NCBI RefSeq assembly: GCF_943192995.1
Contig: NZ_CALPCP010000010.1
Coordinates: 37,592 to 101,591, forward strand
DNA: 64,000 nucleotides
DNA from: Flintibacter muris
Lineage (GTDB): Bacteria; Bacillota; Clostridia; Oscillospirales; Oscillospiraceae
Direction: 5' to 3'
Part shown: positions 17,594-27,100 of the stretch, one piece after another
Numbering within the stretch: the stretch's first letter is position 1
How the letters are laid out: each line of letters begins with the position of its first letter
Notes under the pieces: generated by a model
Told to the model about the DNA's origin: nothing
The model's input: the letters and a program-made list of their open reading frames with translations, nothing else
Databases searched by the model: none
Program-made: the position numbers and the translations under genes

Positions 17594-18419
17594 GCTCTCC
17601 TGGTTTGCTGTCCCCTATGTGGTGTGGATGGCGCTGATGGTGGTCATCCCCATCCTGATTATGGTGATATACGCCTTTACCACTGCGGATTTTGAGGGGA
17701 CGCTGGAAAATTTCTCTGAAATGGGCTCCTATGCCTCGGTGTTTCTCCGCTCCTTCCGGCTGGCCTTTGTGGCCACCCTGGTCTGCCTGCTGATCGGCTA
17801 TCCGGTGTCCTACTGGATGGCCCACGAGGGCCCCGGCTTCCAGCGCCTGGCCATGGCCCTGATTATGCTCCCCATGTGGATGAATTTTCTGCTGCGGACC
17901 TACTCCTGGATGTCCATTCTGGAGAACAACGGCCTGCTCAACCAGCTGTTCCGGGCCGTTGGCCTGCTGGACGCGCTGGGGGTGGACTACATCCCCATGA
18001 TCGGCACCCCCGGGGCGGTGGTGCTGGGCATGGTGTACAACTATCTGCCCTTTATGATCCTGCCCATCTACTCGGTCATTGTCAAGCTGGACCACTCCCT
18101 GGTGGAGGCCGCCCGGGACCTGGGGGCCGATTCCGCCGGGGTATTCCGAAAGGTCATTCTGCCCCTGTCCCTGCCCGGGGTGCTGTCCGGGGTGACTATG
18201 GTGTTTGTCCCGTCGGTATCCACCTTTGCCATCTCCCGGCTGCTTGGAGGAGGCACCCAGATTATGCTGGGCGACCTGATTGAACAGCAGTTTCTGGGCG
18301 GGGCCTATGACCCCCACCTGGGTGCGTCCATCTCCATGGTGATGATGGTCATTGTGGTGGTGTGCATGGTGGTGATGAACCGCTTCGGCGAGGGTGAAGG
18401 GGAGGCGGTGATGCTGTGA
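17583..18419 (+). CDS. potB: Spermidine/putrescine ABC transporter, permease 1
   Basis: This 278-residue membrane protein has about six transmembrane segments and the EAA loop [20 protein letters not shown] (about residues 177-196). It starts at ATG 17583 inside the end of potA (11-base overlap, GGAGGAGAG upstream) and ends overlapping the potC start (GTGA). The tight overlaps imply coupled translation and fixed stoichiometry. PotB pairs with the PotC half of the next protein to form the polyamine channel. Confidence 0.93.
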   Translation: MKNKLSWFAVPYVVWMALMVVIPILIMVIYAFTTADFEGTLENFSEMGSYASVFLRSFRLAFVATLVCLLIGYPVSYWMAHEGPGFQRLAMALIMLPMWMNFLLRTYSWMSILENNGLLNQLFRAVGLLDALGVDYIPMIGTPGAVVLGMVYNYLPFMILPIYSVIVKLDHSLVEAARDLGADSAGVFRKVILPLSLPGVLSGVTMVFVPSVSTFAISRLLGGGTQIMLGDLIEQQFLGGAYDPHLGASISMVMMVIVVVCMVVMNRFGEGEGEAVML

Positions 18420-20419
18420 AGAAACAAAACCGTACCGGCAGCCGCGTCCTCATTGGGCTGACCTTTCTGTTTCTGTACGCGCCCATCCTGCTGCTGATCG
18501 TCTTCTCCTTCAACGCCGGGGACTCCAGCGCCGTGTGGAAGGGCTTTTCCCTCCACTGGTACACAAAGCTGTTCCAGAACCGGCTGATTATGTCCAGCGT
18601 CTACACCACCCTGCTGGTGTCCCTGCTGGCCACCCTGATTGCCACTGTGGCGGGCACCTTTGCCGCTATCGGGCTGTACAGCCTGGGCCGCAAACGGCGG
18701 GAGGCCCTGCTTACCGTGGGCAACATCCCCATGGTGAACGCCGATATTGTCACCGGTGTGTCCCTGTGCCTGTTCTTTGTGGCCTTTTTCCAGGGCTGGG
18801 GGGCCTTTGCCAAGTGGTTTAACTCCATCCAAAGCGCGGTGGAGCTGCCCGACCGGCTGGTGCTGGGCTTTGGGACGCTGCTGCTGGCCCATGTGGCCTT
18901 CAACATCCCCTATGTCATTCTCAACGTGGCCCCCAAGTTGCGCCAGATGGACCGCAACCTGATGGACGCGGCCCAGGACCTGGGCTGTACCTGGATGCAG
19001 GCATTTTGGAAGGTAATGCTCCCTGAGATCAAACCAGGCATTGTGTCTGGGGCGCTGATTGCCTTCACCATGTCCATTGACGACTTTATTATCTCCTACT
19101 TCACCGCCGGGTCGGCCAGCTCCACCCTGGCCATGACCATCTACGGCATGACCAAGAAGCGGGTCACCCCGGAGATCAACGCAGTGTCCACCCTGCTGTT
19201 CCTGTCGGTGCTGGTGCTGCTGGTGCTGTCCAACATTAAGGAGGTCCGGCAGGAGGCCCGGGACCGCCTGGGCGCGGCCCGGAAGCCCTCCGCCCTGGAG
19301 CGGCTGGGGCAGAAGGCGGGAGAACCCCGGTTCAAGTGGGTCCGCCGGGGGACGGCGGCAGTACTGGCCTGCGCGTTTCTCCTTGCCGTAACAGTGCTGG
19401 CCCGCGAGACCGGCTCCCGCCCGGTGGTCAACGTGTGCTCCTGGGGGGAGTACATTGATGAAGATCTGATTACTCAGTTTGAGGAGATGACCGGTATCCG
19501 GGTCAACTACCAGACCGCCGAGAGCAACGAGGCCCTGTACTCCCTGCTGAAAAGCGGCGGCGCGGACTACGACGTGGTGGTCCCCTCCGACTATATGATC
19601 GGCCGCCTTCTGGAGGAGGACATGCTGGAAAAGCTGGACTACAGCCAGATCCCCAACTTCTCCCAGATTGACGACCGCTTTAAAAATCTGTCCTATGACC
19701 CCACCAATGAGTATACCGTCCCCTACACCTGGGGCACGCTGGGGATCATCTACAACACCGCCATGGTGGATGAGGAGATTGACAGCTGGAGCGCCCTCTA
19801 TGATGACAAATACGCCGGAAATGTGCTGCTTATCAACAACTCCCGGGATGCTCTGGGAGAGGCGCTGCTGTATCTGGGGTACTCTGTCAACACCACCGAC
19901 GAGGGGGAGATCAGGGCGGCCTATAACCTGCTGGCTGACGCCAACCGCCGGGGGGTGTTCCAGGGGCGGGTGATGGACGAGGTGTTCCAGAAGATGGAGG
20001 GCGGCAACGCCGCCATCGCCACCTACTACGCCGGCGACTATATCTCCATGGTGGAGAACAATGAGGACCTGGCCTTTGTCATCCCCAAGGAGGGCTCCAA
20101 CTGGTTTGTGGACGCCATGTGCGTGCTGAAAGACGCGCCCCACCAGAGGGAGGCCCATATGTGGATCAATTTTATCGCCTCCGCAGAGTCCAACCTGATG
20201 AATATGGATTATATCGGCTATGCCTCTCCCAACCGGGTGGCCCTGGAACGGTATCCCGCCTACTACGAGGCGCTGTATGAGGAGGAGCTGGACCCTGAGA
20301 TTTATAACATCATGGTCACCCCGCCTGAGACGCTGGAGCGCTGTGAGGCTTACCTCAATCTCCCCGCCGCAACCCTCAACCTGTACAATACCCTGTGGAC
20401 GCAGATGGGGGTGGAGTAA
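18416..20419 (+). CDS. potCD: Fused polyamine permease and substrate-binding protein (PotC-PotD)
   Basis: This 667-residue protein starts with GTG 18416 overlapping the potB stop. Residues 1-275 are a PotC permease with the EAA loop DAAQDLGCTWMQAFWKVMLP. A basic linker (about 280-315) and one more membrane segment (about 317-335, TAAVLACAFLLAVTVLA) lead to a PotD binding domain (about 340-667) starting VNVCSWGEYIDEDL, with PSDYMIGRLLEEDML and NAAIATYYAGDY. The binding domain is therefore tethered outside the membrane instead of being a lipoprotein. Such fusions are known in some Firmicutes. No frameshift or stop interrupts the junction. A strong hairpin follows. Confidence 0.93.
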   Translation: MKKQNRTGSRVLIGLTFLFLYAPILLLIVFSFNAGDSSAVWKGFSLHWYTKLFQNRLIMSSVYTTLLVSLLATLIATVAGTFAAIGLYSLGRKRREALLTVGNIPMVNADIVTGVSLCLFFVAFFQGWGAFAKWFNSIQSAVELPDRLVLGFGTLLLAHVAFNIPYVILNVAPKLRQMDRNLMDAAQDLGCTWMQAFWKVMLPEIKPGIVSGALIAFTMSIDDFIISYFTAGSASSTLAMTIYGMTKKRVTPEINAVSTLLFLSVLVLLVLSNIKEVRQEARDRLGAARKPSALERLGQKAGEPRFKWVRRGTAAVLACAFLLAVTVLARETGSRPVVNVCSWGEYIDEDLITQFEEMTGIRVNYQTAESNEALYSLLKSGGADYDVVVPSDYMIGRLLEEDMLEKLDYSQIPNFSQIDDRFKNLSYDPTNEYTVPYTWGTLGIIYNTAMVDEEIDSWSALYDDKYAGNVLLINNSRDALGEALLYLGYSVNTTDEGEIRAAYNLLADANRRGVFQGRVMDEVFQKMEGGNAAIATYYAGDYISMVENNEDLAFVIPKEGSNWFVDAMCVLKDAPHQREAHMWINFIASAESNLMNMDYIGYASPNRVALERYPAYYEALYEEELDPEIYNIMVTPPETLERCEAYLNLPAATLNLYNTLWTQMGVE

Positions 20420-20422
20420 AGT

Positions 20423-20452
20423 CAAGGCCTTCCCCTTTAGGGGAAGGCCTTG
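20423..20452 (+). terminator. Hairpin after potCD
   Basis: A perfect 13-bp stem (CAAGGCCTTCCCC with its complement) has a TTTA loop and begins 4 bases after the stop codon. The T-tract is lacking. Confidence 0.6.
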
Positions 20453-20483
20453 CGGCATATCAAACAACTCCTGCTTGTTCTGT

Positions 20484-20543
20484 TATAGCAACTTCAACAT
20501 TGCTGACCCCGAAGTAGCAGGGGCGGCCTGTGGCCGCCCCTGC
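20484..20543. repeat. Hairpin repeat, copy D (right end missing)
   Basis: TATAGCAA (20484-20491) and ATTGCTGACCCCG are followed by a perfect 12-bp GCAGGGGCGGCC hairpin (20517-20528 with 20532-20543). The left half matches copy C. After the hairpin the sequence changes to a terminator. Confidence 0.65.
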
Positions 20544-20548
20544 TATAG

Positions 20549-20574
20549 GCTCCCTCTTTGAGGGAGCTTTTTTT
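20549..20574 (+). terminator. Intrinsic terminator before the rhomboid-like gene
   Basis: GCTCCCTC-TTT-GAGGGAGC is followed directly by seven T residues. It ends transcription from the pot operon. From 20575 to 20736 I see only AT-rich leader sequence. Confidence 0.8.
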
Positions 20575-20736
20575 ACAGATGAAGCAGTTGATTGGTCATG
20601 TCAAAAGGGCCCTTCTTTCCCCTGCGTTGGTCCATGGGATGGGTTGCTCACAATTTGTTCACACTTTAGCTGTAGACTTTCCTGGCAAAAACGGGTAAAA
20701 TAAAGGTTACGAATCAAATCAGAGGAGGACTTCGTC

Positions 20737-21660
20737 TTGAAAACGCTTTCCCGCTGGATTTCCGATTTCTGTTATAAGCACCCAAATCTGGGCATTCCTG
20801 AGCTGATTAAATACGTTGCGGTGGGCAATGTGGTTGTCTTTGTGGGCGATATGGTCACTCAGGGCATGATCTCCCAGTTTATCAGCTTCTACCCGGAGCT
20901 GATCTTCCGCGGGCAAATCTGGCGGCTGATTACATTTATCTTTGCCCCCCTGCCGGTGGGCGGGGAGTCCATGCTCTCCCAGACCATTTTCGGACGCACC
21001 TTTCTGTTTGCCCTCATGACCTTTTTCTACTACTGGATCGGTACCTCTCTGGAGCGGCAATGGGGGTCCACCCGCTTCACCGTGTTTTACGGGCTGGGCG
21101 TCCTGTTCAACATCATTTCGGGCATTATCATCTATCTCTCCCTGCCCTTCCAGGCCACAGGGGCGCAGTTCGGTTTCTATGTTGAAACCGCCAATATGTA
21201 CTACGTTAACATGTCCCTGTTCTTCTCCTTTGCCACCCTTTACCCGGACATGCAGGTCAACCTGTACGGCATTATTCCGTTGAAGGTAAAGTGGCTGGCC
21301 CTCATTGACCTGGTTTTCTTCGGCTACGCCATTGTCTCTCCTTTGATATCCGGCCAGTGGCTGTGGGCGCTGATGCCCATTGTGGCCATTCTCAACTACC
21401 TGATTTTCTTCTGGGAGGACCTTATGAACACGCTGGGCCGCAAAAGCGCCCAGGTGAAGCATCGGACCTCCGCCCAGACCATCAACTTCAAAAAGGCCCA
21501 GAAGGAGCTGCGGGAGCGGCGAGGCTACCTGCACAAGTGTGCTGTCTGCGGCGTCACCGACCAGGACGACCCCAACATGGAGTTCCGCTACTGCTCCAAG
21601 TGCAGCGGCTACTACTGCTACTGCGCCAACCACATCAACAACCACACCCACGTGCAGTAA
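20737..21660 (+). CDS. Rhomboid-like membrane protein with C-terminal zinc-ribbon
   Basis: This 307-residue protein starts at TTG 20737 with AGAGGAGG 8 bases upstream. It has about six membrane segments and rhomboid-like features: WRLITFIFAPLP in the first loop region, a GSTRFTVFYGLGVLFN segment, and a fold length near 210 residues. The catalytic GxSG serine motif is not visible, so proteolytic activity is doubtful. The tail carries CAVCG and CSKCSGYYCYC with histidines (CANHINNHTH), a cysteine-rich zinc-ribbon-like module. It probably acts as a membrane scaffold or pseudoprotease (inference). It stands alone between two terminators. Confidence 0.7.
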   Translation: MKTLSRWISDFCYKHPNLGIPELIKYVAVGNVVVFVGDMVTQGMISQFISFYPELIFRGQIWRLITFIFAPLPVGGESMLSQTIFGRTFLFALMTFFYYWIGTSLERQWGSTRFTVFYGLGVLFNIISGIIIYLSLPFQATGAQFGFYVETANMYYVNMSLFFSFATLYPDMQVNLYGIIPLKVKWLALIDLVFFGYAIVSPLISGQWLWALMPIVAILNYLIFFWEDLMNTLGRKSAQVKHRTSAQTINFKKAQKELRERRGYLHKCAVCGVTDQDDPNMEFRYCSKCSGYYCYCANHINNHTHVQ

Positions 21661-21772
21661 AAGGTCCCCCCTTCGCAGGAAAGCGGATTTCTGTATACAG
21701 CCCTACCTCCAGATAGTTGCGGCCAAATCGGGACATATCTCCTTGTGTCAACTAAACACCAAATTTTTTACG

Positions 21773-21819
21773 GATGCCAGAGGCGGCTAACAGGTCTTTC
21801 CCAGACCGCCCCTGGCATC
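21773..21819 (+). terminator. Imperfect hairpin after the rhomboid-like gene
   Basis: GATGCCAG and AGGCGG on the left pair with CCGCC and CTGGCATC on the right, followed by AGCTTTATT. It is a probable terminator. Confidence 0.5.
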
Positions 21820-21846
21820 AGCTTTATTGTAAAGTAGAAACCTTTA

Positions 21847-22511
21847 TCAGTTGTCATGTCCCTGCATATCAAACACATCCCGGAACTTCCAGACGATCTC
21901 GATCTCGGTGAGAGAGGACACCAGCACTTCCTGGATGAATGTCTGTGCCAGCTCCGCCGTCAGTTCCGTAGCCCCAGCAAAGGAAGTGAACACATCATCC
22001 TCCTGTGCCTTATGAGTTCTTTGATTCGTTCTTCTGAAATAGAGGGTGAATGTTTGCAGAACTGCTTTCCATGTTCCACACGGTTGGCGCAGCGCCAGAC
22101 AATTTCACCGGCAGGCCGGGTAATGCGACGATAATTATGATTGCACTCTGCACAAACTAAGAGGCCACTCAGTACACTCTGTGAGTTGTACCGGGTGGCC
22201 TTCCGTTTGTTGGTATCTTCATCGATATTGCTACGCCTACTCTTATCCCCTTGCACCAGGAAGAAGTCATCAAAGCTGACGATATAGCCAATATACTTCT
22301 GATTGGAGAGCAGATTGCTGAGTACCGGCTGCGTCCAGCGTTCTTTTCCCTTTGGGGAGGGTATCCCATGTTCAAAAAGAAATTGAGCAATCCCGCCCAG
22401 ACTCATGCCGGAAAGGTACTGCTGATAAATAGTTTTGACGATATTTGCTTTTTCAGGATCTACAATGATTCGACTATCAGATGCTGATATAAATCCATAT
22501 GGAAGTGACAT
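21847..22511 (-). pseudogene. Large serine recombinase remnant, frameshifted and lacking its catalytic domain
   Basis: The frame begins MSLPYGFISASDSRIIVDPE, which is the middle recombinase domain of large serine recombinases. It continues through the zinc-ribbon (CAECN...WRCANR). Near 22008-22014 one base appears lost: the next frame continues as AQEDDVFTSFAGATELTAEL and ends EIVWKFRDVFDMQGHDN at the stop 21847. The N-terminal resolvase domain with the catalytic serine is missing entirely. It is the relic of an integrated element, oriented opposite to its neighbour IS fragment. It cannot be active. Confidence 0.8.
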
Positions 22512-22682
22512 GAGGGGGTAATGTCAAGAATGATGCGCAAAATAGTTTGCAGGCTCTGGCGAATAAAATCAGCCAGCAGTAGAGGCATCCTCCATGGCAG
22601 GCTCTAAGTGCCTGTTTAAAATCTTTTGACAAAAGGAGGCGGGAGGCAGATAATAGAGAAAAACAAGCGGGAGTTGGGGGAA

Positions 22683-23018
22683 ATGCGTCAATATCCAAGT
22701 GAAATCAGCCGGGAAGAATATAACCTGATCCGCGAGGATTTGGAAGGAGCAAAGAAAACAACCCGGCCCCGAAAATATGATTTATACGATGTGTTTTGTG
22801 CGGTGTTATATGTAATCCAGGGTGGAATACAATGGCGAATGCTGCCCAGCGATTATCCCAAATGGCAGAGCGTGTACTACTATTTCCGGGTATGGTCCGA
22901 AAAAGATAAAACAGGGGTCAGCGTTCTGGACAAAGTGTTGCAAAAATTGGTAAAACAGATACGGAACGAAGACTTAAGGCGGGATATGTCTACAAATAAT
23001 AATGCCGCAGTAAAATGA
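22683..23018 (+). pseudogene. IS5-family transposase, N-terminal fragment
   Basis: From ATG 22683 (MRQYPSEISREEYNLIREDL) 111 residues match the N-terminal helical domain (DUF4096-like) of IS5/IS427 group transposases, with KYDLYDVFCAVLYVIQGGIQWRMLP. Such elements make a short first frame and a DDE-containing second frame. The DDE part is absent, and the frame ends in DMSTNNNAAVK. No terminal inverted repeat is evident. It is a dead remnant. A hairpin (23003-23011 with 23018-23026, TGCCGCAGT and its complement) overlaps the stop. Confidence 0.75.
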
Positions 23019-23052
23019 CTGCGGCACAAAGGTTTTATGTGATTATATATAA

Positions 23053-23091
23053 AAGTTGACAGACTACGCCCTTGGTGTAACCTGTCAACTT
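23053..23091 (-). terminator. Terminator of tRNA-Ser
   Basis: On the minus strand AAGTTGACAG pairs perfectly with CTGTCAACTT (10 bp, 19-base loop) and is followed by TTATATATAA. It starts 5 bases after the CCA end of the tRNA. Confidence 0.7.
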
Positions 23092-23095
23092 ATCA

Positions 23096-23184
23096 TGGCG
23101 GAGCGGGTGGGATTCGAACCCACGGACGGTTGCCCGTCAACTGATTTCGAGTCAGTCCCGTTATGACCACTTCGATACCGCTCC
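23096..23184 (-). tRNA. tRNA-Ser (anticodon CGA), CCA encoded
   Basis: The minus strand reads GGAGCGG...CCGCTCC-G-CCA with a 7-bp acceptor stem (23178-23184 with 23100-23106). The anticodon stem-loop is ACTGA-CTCGAAA-TCAGT, giving anticodon CGA for UCG codons. A long variable arm (GACGGGCAACCGTC) identifies it as a class II serine tRNA. The T arm GTGGGTTCGAATCCCAC is canonical. The 3' CCA is encoded in the DNA. Confidence 0.95.
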
Positions 23185-23220
23185 ATGTGATAATTATTCA
23201 GTTTTCAGCGCGGATAACAT

Positions 23221-23252
23221 GATTTCGAGTCAGCCCCTGTCATGACCACTTC
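23221..23252. repeat. Duplicated fragment of tRNA-Ser
   Basis: 32 bases repeat the anticodon-to-D-arm part of the adjacent tRNA (23143-23173) with two substitutions and one inserted base. It lies 37 bases beyond the tRNA 5' end in the same orientation. This is a possible trace of site-specific integration at the tRNA or of a collapsed second tRNA gene. Confidence 0.65.
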
Positions 23253-23472
23253 ATTGACATCCACGGATTATGATAGCAGATTGCCATTTAAAGCGGCTAA
23301 TGACCGCTCACTTGTAACAGCCGCTTTGTCCTTTCCATGGACAGATAGGACCAGCCACTTAAGTTTTATTATACGATACCAGAAATTCAAAAAAAAATCA
23401 AGGTCTTCCGTCAAACTTTATTACCGGACATCCGTTACCATCAAACCATGTCTGCTGCGACTAAACAGGCAA

Positions 23473-23508
23473 CGCCGCCGTATCACATTTTTCCGTGATG
23501 CGGCGGCG
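23473..23508 (-). terminator. GC-rich hairpin downstream of the XRE gene
   Basis: CGCCGCCGTATCAC (23473-23486) pairs with GTGATGCGGCGGCG (23495-23508), 14 bp with one mismatch. It lies 55 bases after the XRE stop. The remaining bases between 23253 and 23562 show no gene. Confidence 0.45.
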
Positions 23509-23562
23509 CTGTTCAATACAGCGGCTGCCAGCGGTCGTAAACTTTGCGGTGGGACGCTGGGC

Positions 23563-23775
23563 TCAGCCTCCGATCCAGTCCCGCCCCACCAGCTCGTCCA
23601 GGCTGACCATGAAGAAGTCGGCCAGCTTGATAAGCTGAGCAATGGACGGTTCACTTCTGCCGCCTTCGTAATTTTGATAAGTTCTAAGGTTAATGCCCAA
23701 ATATTCCGCAACTTCTCGTTGCTTTTTGCTCGATTTTTTTCGGATTGATTTCAAGGAGTCAGAAAATTGGCTCAT
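23563..23775 (-). CDS. XRE-family HTH regulator (70 aa)
   Basis: This 70-residue protein is a single Cro/C1-type helix-turn-helix: FSDSLKSIRKKSSKKQREVAEYLGINLRTYQNYEGGRSEPS, with ADFFMVSLDELVGR closing the fold. AGGAG lies 8 bases before the ATG. It is divergently oriented from the 91-residue gene at 23853 with 77 bases between them, an arrangement typical of a regulator controlling both directions. It probably descends from a mobile element, given the remnants around the tRNA. Confidence 0.85.
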   Translation of the reverse strand: MSQFSDSLKSIRKKSSKKQREVAEYLGINLRTYQNYEGGRSEPSIAQLIKLADFFMVSLDELVGRDWIGG

Positions 23776-23852
23776 TTTGAAAACTCCTACATAGCGCAGT
23801 AAAAATCGACGTATAAAATATGAATATATTTACACATAAGGAGCGATCTGCC

Positions 23853-24128
23853 ATGAACTTTGCTTTCTTAGAAATGATTTACAACATCCTGGAGCTGCAA
23901 GATCTATCATACCAGATTTACCGGCAAATTCCCAATCGGGTGGAGGAGGAAGAAAACTTCCGGCAGGTTTGGAGCAAATGCGCCGCAGCACCCGATTGCG
24001 ATACACAAAAGCTGTTCCTTCGCCTGGAGGACGCGTTCAACCGCACCGGATCGCTTCACTCCTGGGCGGCCTTTTTTGCCGGCGCCTTTTTCATTTGGAA
24101 TCTCCTCCGGGCTATGGAGCAAATTTAA
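23853..24128 (+). CDS. Small protein of unknown function (91 aa)
   Basis: I start at ATG 23853 (MNFAFLEMIYNILELQDLSYQ) with AAGGAG 9 bases upstream. An earlier in-frame ATG at 23820 has no site. The protein is acidic in its first half and ends with a hydrophobic segment (WAAFFAGAFFIWNLLRAMEQI) that could touch the membrane. It is divergent from the XRE regulator and its stop overlaps the end of smc by 4 bases. No family is recognised. It may be under XRE control. Confidence 0.55.
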   Translation: MNFAFLEMIYNILELQDLSYQIYRQIPNRVEEEENFRQVWSKCAAAPDCDTQKLFLRLEDAFNRTGSLHSWAAFFAGAFFIWNLLRAMEQI

Positions 24129-27100
24129 CGGATATTCAATTCCTTCTCCACGTCGTTGAGGTTGATGGTGAGCATCCGGCTCACCCCCTGCTCCTGCATA
24201 GTCACGCCGTAGAGCACGTCGGCCTCCTCCATGGTGCCCCGGCGGTGGGTGATGACAATAAACTGGGTCCGCTCCGCCATGGTGCGCATGTAGTGGGCAA
24301 AACGCACCACGTTGGCATCGTCCAGGGCGGCCTCAATCTCGTCCATCACCACGAAGGGGGTAGGGCGTACCTTTAGAATGGCGAAGTACAGGGCGATAGC
24401 CACAAAGGCTTTCTCGCCGCCGGACAGTAGAGTGATGATTTTCAGCGCCTTGCCCGGGGGCTGTACCTTGATCTCAATGCCGCAGTTAAGGATGTCCTCC
24501 GGGTCCTCCAGTTCCAGGTTGGCCTTGCCGCCGCCGAAGAGCTCCAGGAAGGTCTGGCCAAAGGCCTCGTTGATAGTGGTAAACTCCCGCTGGAAGATGG
24601 CCTTCATCTCGTTAGTGATGCCGGCAATAATTTCTTCCAGCTCTTTTTTTGCCTTGTCCACGTCGTCCCGCTGGTCGGTGAGGTAGGTGTAGCGCTCGTT
24701 CACCCGGGAAAATTCCTCAATGGCCCCCACGTTTACGTTGCCCAGGGAGGAGATGGACCGTTTCAGCTCAGAGATCCGGCGGCTGGCCTTCTGAACTGAC
24801 TCAATCTCCACCCGCTGCTGGCGGGCGGCCTCGTGGCTGAGCTCGTAGTTCTCCCACAGCTTGTCCAGCAGCTGTTTCTCCTCCATAGAGGAGGACACCT
24901 TTTTCTGCTCCAGACGGGAGACCTCCCCCTCGGTGCGCAGCAGTTCCTCGTTCAGTGACTGGCTCTCCCGGGTGGCCTTCACCCGCTGGCCCTCCAGGTC
25001 AATTTTCTCCTGGTTCAGCCGGGCGATCGCCTCATTCTGACTGCGGCTCTCCTCCTGGAGGGCAGCCAGGGTCGCCTGCTTCTCGCCGATCTCCTGGGTA
25101 AAGCCCGCGTTTTTCGCCTCGTAGCCGGCCATGAGGGCCCGGCTCTGGTCCCGGTCCCCGGCCATACTGGCTTTCAGCTCTTCCAGCTCGGTCAGGCCCG
25201 ACCGGGTGGCCTCCCGTTCCGCCTCCAGGGCGGCCTGGGCGGCAGTGAGGGCGGCCACCTCCTGGGCAATGCGGGCGGAGCGCTCCTGTACCTCCGTCTG
25301 GCCCCTGGCCTTCCCCTCGGCCTCACTCTTGAGGGCGGCGGTCTCCCCCTCCAGGGCCTGGATGCGGGAGCGTGCCGCCTGGGTGTCAGTTTCGATCTGG
25401 GCGGCACGGCTCTTGAGCTGTTCCAGCTCCTCCTGCTGTCCCCCCTGCTGGCGCTCCAGCTCAGCGGTGACGGTGCGGCGCTGGGACAGCTCGCCCTCCG
25501 CTTTCAGGATGGCGTCCTCCCACTGGCGCAGCTGGTTTTGGGCGGTCTCCAGCTCGTAGGCAGCGGCGGTGGCCTCCCGCTCCGCCTCCGCCACCGTTTT
25601 CACTACCTCCGCCACCCGGGCACGGATATCCGTCAGCTGCTTGTTCAGCCGCTCCAGCTCGTTGGCCCGACTGAGGATGCCGGCGCTGCGGCTGGCGGAG
25701 CCGCCCGTCATGGACCCGCCCGGGTTGAGCACCTGGCCGTCCAGGGTGACAATGCGGAAGGAATATTTGTACTTCCGGGCGGCGGCAATGGCGGCGTCCA
25801 GATTTTCCATCACGGCCACCCGGCCCAGCAGATTGGAAAACACATTCTTATACCTGGGGTCAAAGGAAATCAGCTGGTCGCCAATGCCCACAAAGCCGGG
25901 CTCATGGCGCAGGTTGTCCCCATCCCGGAGGAAGCCTGGCCGGATGGAGCTGACAGGCAGGATGGTGGCCCGGCCCCCGTCCCGGCGTTTCAGGTACTGG
26001 ATGACCGCCTTGCCGTCCTCCTCCCGCTCCACTACAATGTTCTGCATGGCCCCGCCCAGGGCGGTTTCAATGGCCACAGTGTACCGGTCCGGGACTTTCA
26101 AAAGGTCGGCCACCGGGCCGTGGATGTTTTGCAGCGTCCCCCGCTGGGCTTCGTTCATCACCAGCTTGACTGCCTTGGTGTAGCCCTCGTGCTCCCGCTC
26201 CATCTCGGTGAGCAGCTTGATCCGGGAGGTGAGGGCGTTTTCCTCCATTTGCAGCTTGACATGGGTGTCTCTGCTCTGGTCCCACTTCTTTTTCCGGGCG
26301 TCCATTCTCAGCTGATAGCCCTGGATCACGTTTTTGACCGCGTCCCGCTCCTCCACCGCGTCGTCGTACCGGCGCTTGGCGGAGCGGACTTCCTTTTGGG
26401 CCTCTTCCAGCCGGTCCTCCAGGTCGTGGGCCTCCCGGCGGACCGCCTCGTCCCGGTCCATCACCTCCTGGGCAGCGGCGGCCAGGGCGGACAGCAGAGC
26501 CTTGGCCTCGGCCGCCCCGGCGGCCCCCAGGTCGGCCTGACTGCGCAGGTCCTCCAGCTCCTTTGCCAGAGTGCCGGCGGAGCGTGCGGCCTCATCGGCC
26601 TCACGGCTCTTGGCGGCCAGGGCATCCCGGCCCGCCTCCAGCTGGGCCTCGATCTCCGCCAGGCGGCTCTTCCGCTGGCCGATCTGCTCGGACAGAGAGC
26701 CCTCCCGACCCTCCTGCTGCTGAAGGTCCTCCTTGATGCGCTGGGCGGACTCCAGATTGTGCTGAATGTTGCTTTTCAGCACGGCAATGGCCGATTCCAG
26801 CTCGTTGGCCTTGGCCTGACGGCCCTGGAGGGCAAAGCGGAGCCGGTCGGCCTCCAGGTCTTTTTCCCTCATTTCCTCGGAAAAGCGCTCGGCGGCGGCG
26901 TAGGCTTTCTCCTGAGAGACCTTGACCTCTTCCTTGCGGCGGACGGCCTCCTGATAATCGGCCTCCAGCTTGATGTTGCTGGCCCGGATGCGCTCCAGGG
27001 TATCCAGCCAGACGGAAATCTCCAGCCCCCGCAGTTCATCCCGGAGGACCAGGAACTTTTTCGCCTTCTCACTCTGCTCCCGGAGGGGCTCCACCTGCAA

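Noticed and set aside
18305..20467. 720-residue minus-strand frame opposite potCD
   Set aside because: Antisense to a clearly coding transporter gene; no recognisable domain.
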